41,936 bases of DNA from Paraburkholderia oxyphila NBRC 105797 (GTDB lineage Bacteria > Pseudomonadota > Gammaproteobacteria > Burkholderiales > Burkholderiaceae): contig NZ_BAYD01000093.1 of NCBI RefSeq assembly GCF_000685075.1, forward strand, positions 1 to 41,936, read 5' to 3'. Within the stretch, counting starts at the first letter, position 1. Every line of letters starts with the position of its first letter. The position numbers were made by a program, and so were the translations under genes. Shown here in pieces: positions 40,808 to 41,936 of the stretch. Below the pieces are notes generated by a model, which was given only the letters and a program-made list of their open reading frames with translations, ran no database searches and was not told where the DNA came from.

Positions 40808-41936
40808 ATGTCTGTCTTCTACGATCGCAAGCAAATCACGGCATGGCTGGATCCGTACACCGTGTCCAAGGCGCGGGACTACGCGAATGCCGTCTCGGAA
40901 CTGCGCTGGATTGCCGACGATACCCTCGGGGGTCTGGTGCAGGGCACACGCAGCCGGCCGTATGACGTGCGTGTCTATTTCCACGATGTCGGCGAAGACA
41001 TGTGGGTTGAAGGGGAATGCACCTGTCCGGTCGAAGTTGGCTGCAAGCATGTGGCGGCGCTGCTGATCGCCGGTCTTGCGCATCTGCCGAAGCAGGCCGC
41101 CACCGGCGTGAGCCCCGAGCTGCTGAGCTGGCTCGAAGGCTTCCGGGCCAGCCACTGCGCGACGCCCGCCAGTGGCAAAAAGCCCGCGGACACCCGATCC
41201 ACGCATGCGCTGGCCTATGTGATTGCCGGATCGTATCGCGGAAGCCCGGAGAACTGCCACCCAAGACCACGATCCTGCGCACCGTCGAACTCGGCGGCGC
41301 GCAGCGCGACCTCTATGAAACCGTGCGCGCCGCGATGCAGGAAAAGGTCCGCGCGGCCGTCACCGCAAAGGGCCTCGCCCGGAGCCATATCATCGTGCTG
41401 GAGGCACTCCTGAAGCTGCGCCAGGTCTGCTGCGACCCGCGGCTCGTCAAGCTCAGCCAGGCAGGCCAGATCCGCGAATCGGCCAAACTGGAACTGCTGC
41501 TCGGGATGTTGCCCGAGCTGATCGAGGAAGGCCGGCGCATCCTGCTGTTTTCGCAGTTCACCGGCATGCTGGATCTGATCACCACCGCGCTCAACGAGGC
41601 CGGAATTCCCTACGTGATGCTGACGGGCGACACCACAGATCGCGTCACCCCGGTCACGCGCTTCCAGCAAGGCGAAGTCCGGCTTTTCCTGATCAGCCTC
41701 AAGGCGGGCGGCGTTGGCCTGAACCTGACCGCGGCCGACACCGTGATTCACTACGATCCGTGGTGGAATCCGGCCGTCGAGAACCAGGCCACCGACCGCG
41801 CACACCGTCGTGGACAGGACAAGCCCGTGTTCGTCTACAAGCTGATCACGGCCGGCAGCGTGGAAGAAAAAATCGTCGCCATGCAGGAACGGAAGGCCGC
41901 GCTCGCCGACGCGATCCTGTCCGGGGATGCCGGGGG
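40808..41936 (+). pseudogene. SWIM/SNF2-family helicase with internal deletion (partial)
   Basis: The 5' part encodes the N terminus of a bacterial SWI2/SNF2 helicase, with a SWIM zinc motif CTCPVEVGCKH (CxCx5CxH). Normal similarity ends near 41220 (THALAYVI). From about 41225 another frame gives GELPPKTTILRTVELGGAQR, then LLFSQFTGMLDLI, LISLKAGGVGLNLTAADTVI and the HRRGQDKPVFVYKLI block, the helicase C-terminal domain, still open at the window end. The whole DEAD/SNF2 N-terminal ATPase domain (Walker A and B, several hundred codons) is missing and the frame changes at the junction, so no functional protein is expected. Confidence 0.85.

Noticed and set aside
1..41936. CRISPR array, tRNA or rRNA genes
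   Set aside because: No regularly spaced repeats and no cloverleaf or rRNA-like sequence were seen on either strand by eye.

Overview
The window looks like an aromatic-catabolism accessory region of a Burkholderiaceae genome (Paraburkholderia, Caballeronia or Burkholderia type). This rests on two OmpC-like trimeric porins with Burkholderia-style signal peptides, a pobR-pobA pair, an MaeB-type malic enzyme, several IclR/LysR/AraC regulators beside catabolic genes, and high GC with GC-rich third positions. The taxonomic call is inference from gene content.

Region 1 (1-10621, minus strand) is a long catabolic and uptake gene set. In transcription order it has a cyclase-family hydrolase, a cupin, an SDR, a 3-hydroxyacyl-CoA dehydrogenase, a beta-keto acid cleavage enzyme (BKACE), a complete branched-chain-type ABC importer (binding protein, LivH, LivM, and a fused LivG-LivF ATPase), a porin and a PhlG-like C-C hydrolase. 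An IclR regulator (10847-11659) is divergent, and a perfect 14-bp palindrome lies between the two.

Region 2 (12109-18903) has a LysR regulator divergent from a plus-strand operon. The operon encodes an extradiol-dioxygenase-like protein, an FAD monooxygenase, a second BKACE, a DHPON-hydrolase-like alpha/beta hydrolase, a second cyclase-family protein and an EthD protein. Regions 1 and 2 share duplicated BKACE and cyclase functions. Together they look like one pathway that hydroxylates, ring-opens and shortens an aromatic or acyl-phenol compound; the substrate is unknown.

Region 3 (about 19040-23470) is a graveyard of insertion sequences: a decayed IS3, an end of another IS3, a truncated IS256, an MFS transporter that has lost its 5' end, and an apparently intact IS5/IS1182-type transposase.

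Region 4 (23641-31425) holds the most unusual gene. It is a 929-residue fusion of a BenC/GcoB-like reductase (2Fe-2S, FAD, NAD), an FCD ligand-binding domain and a complete cytochrome P450, so it is probably a self-sufficient P450 with the reductase at the N terminus. It is followed by a converging AraC regulator, then an SDR, a KstD-like flavoprotein, a NIPSNAP protein and a second AraC regulator.

Region 5 (31724-36889) is 4-hydroxybenzoate-type metabolism: an AAHS aromatic-acid transporter preceded by a coupled 25-codon ORF, a porin, PobR and PobA. The two AraC regulators of region 4 resemble PobR.

Region 6 (37282-41936) contains maeB carrying three single-base indels, a perfect terminator hairpin, a small gene under a perfect LexA-type box, and a SWIM/SNF2 helicase gene with a large internal deletion that runs off the window.
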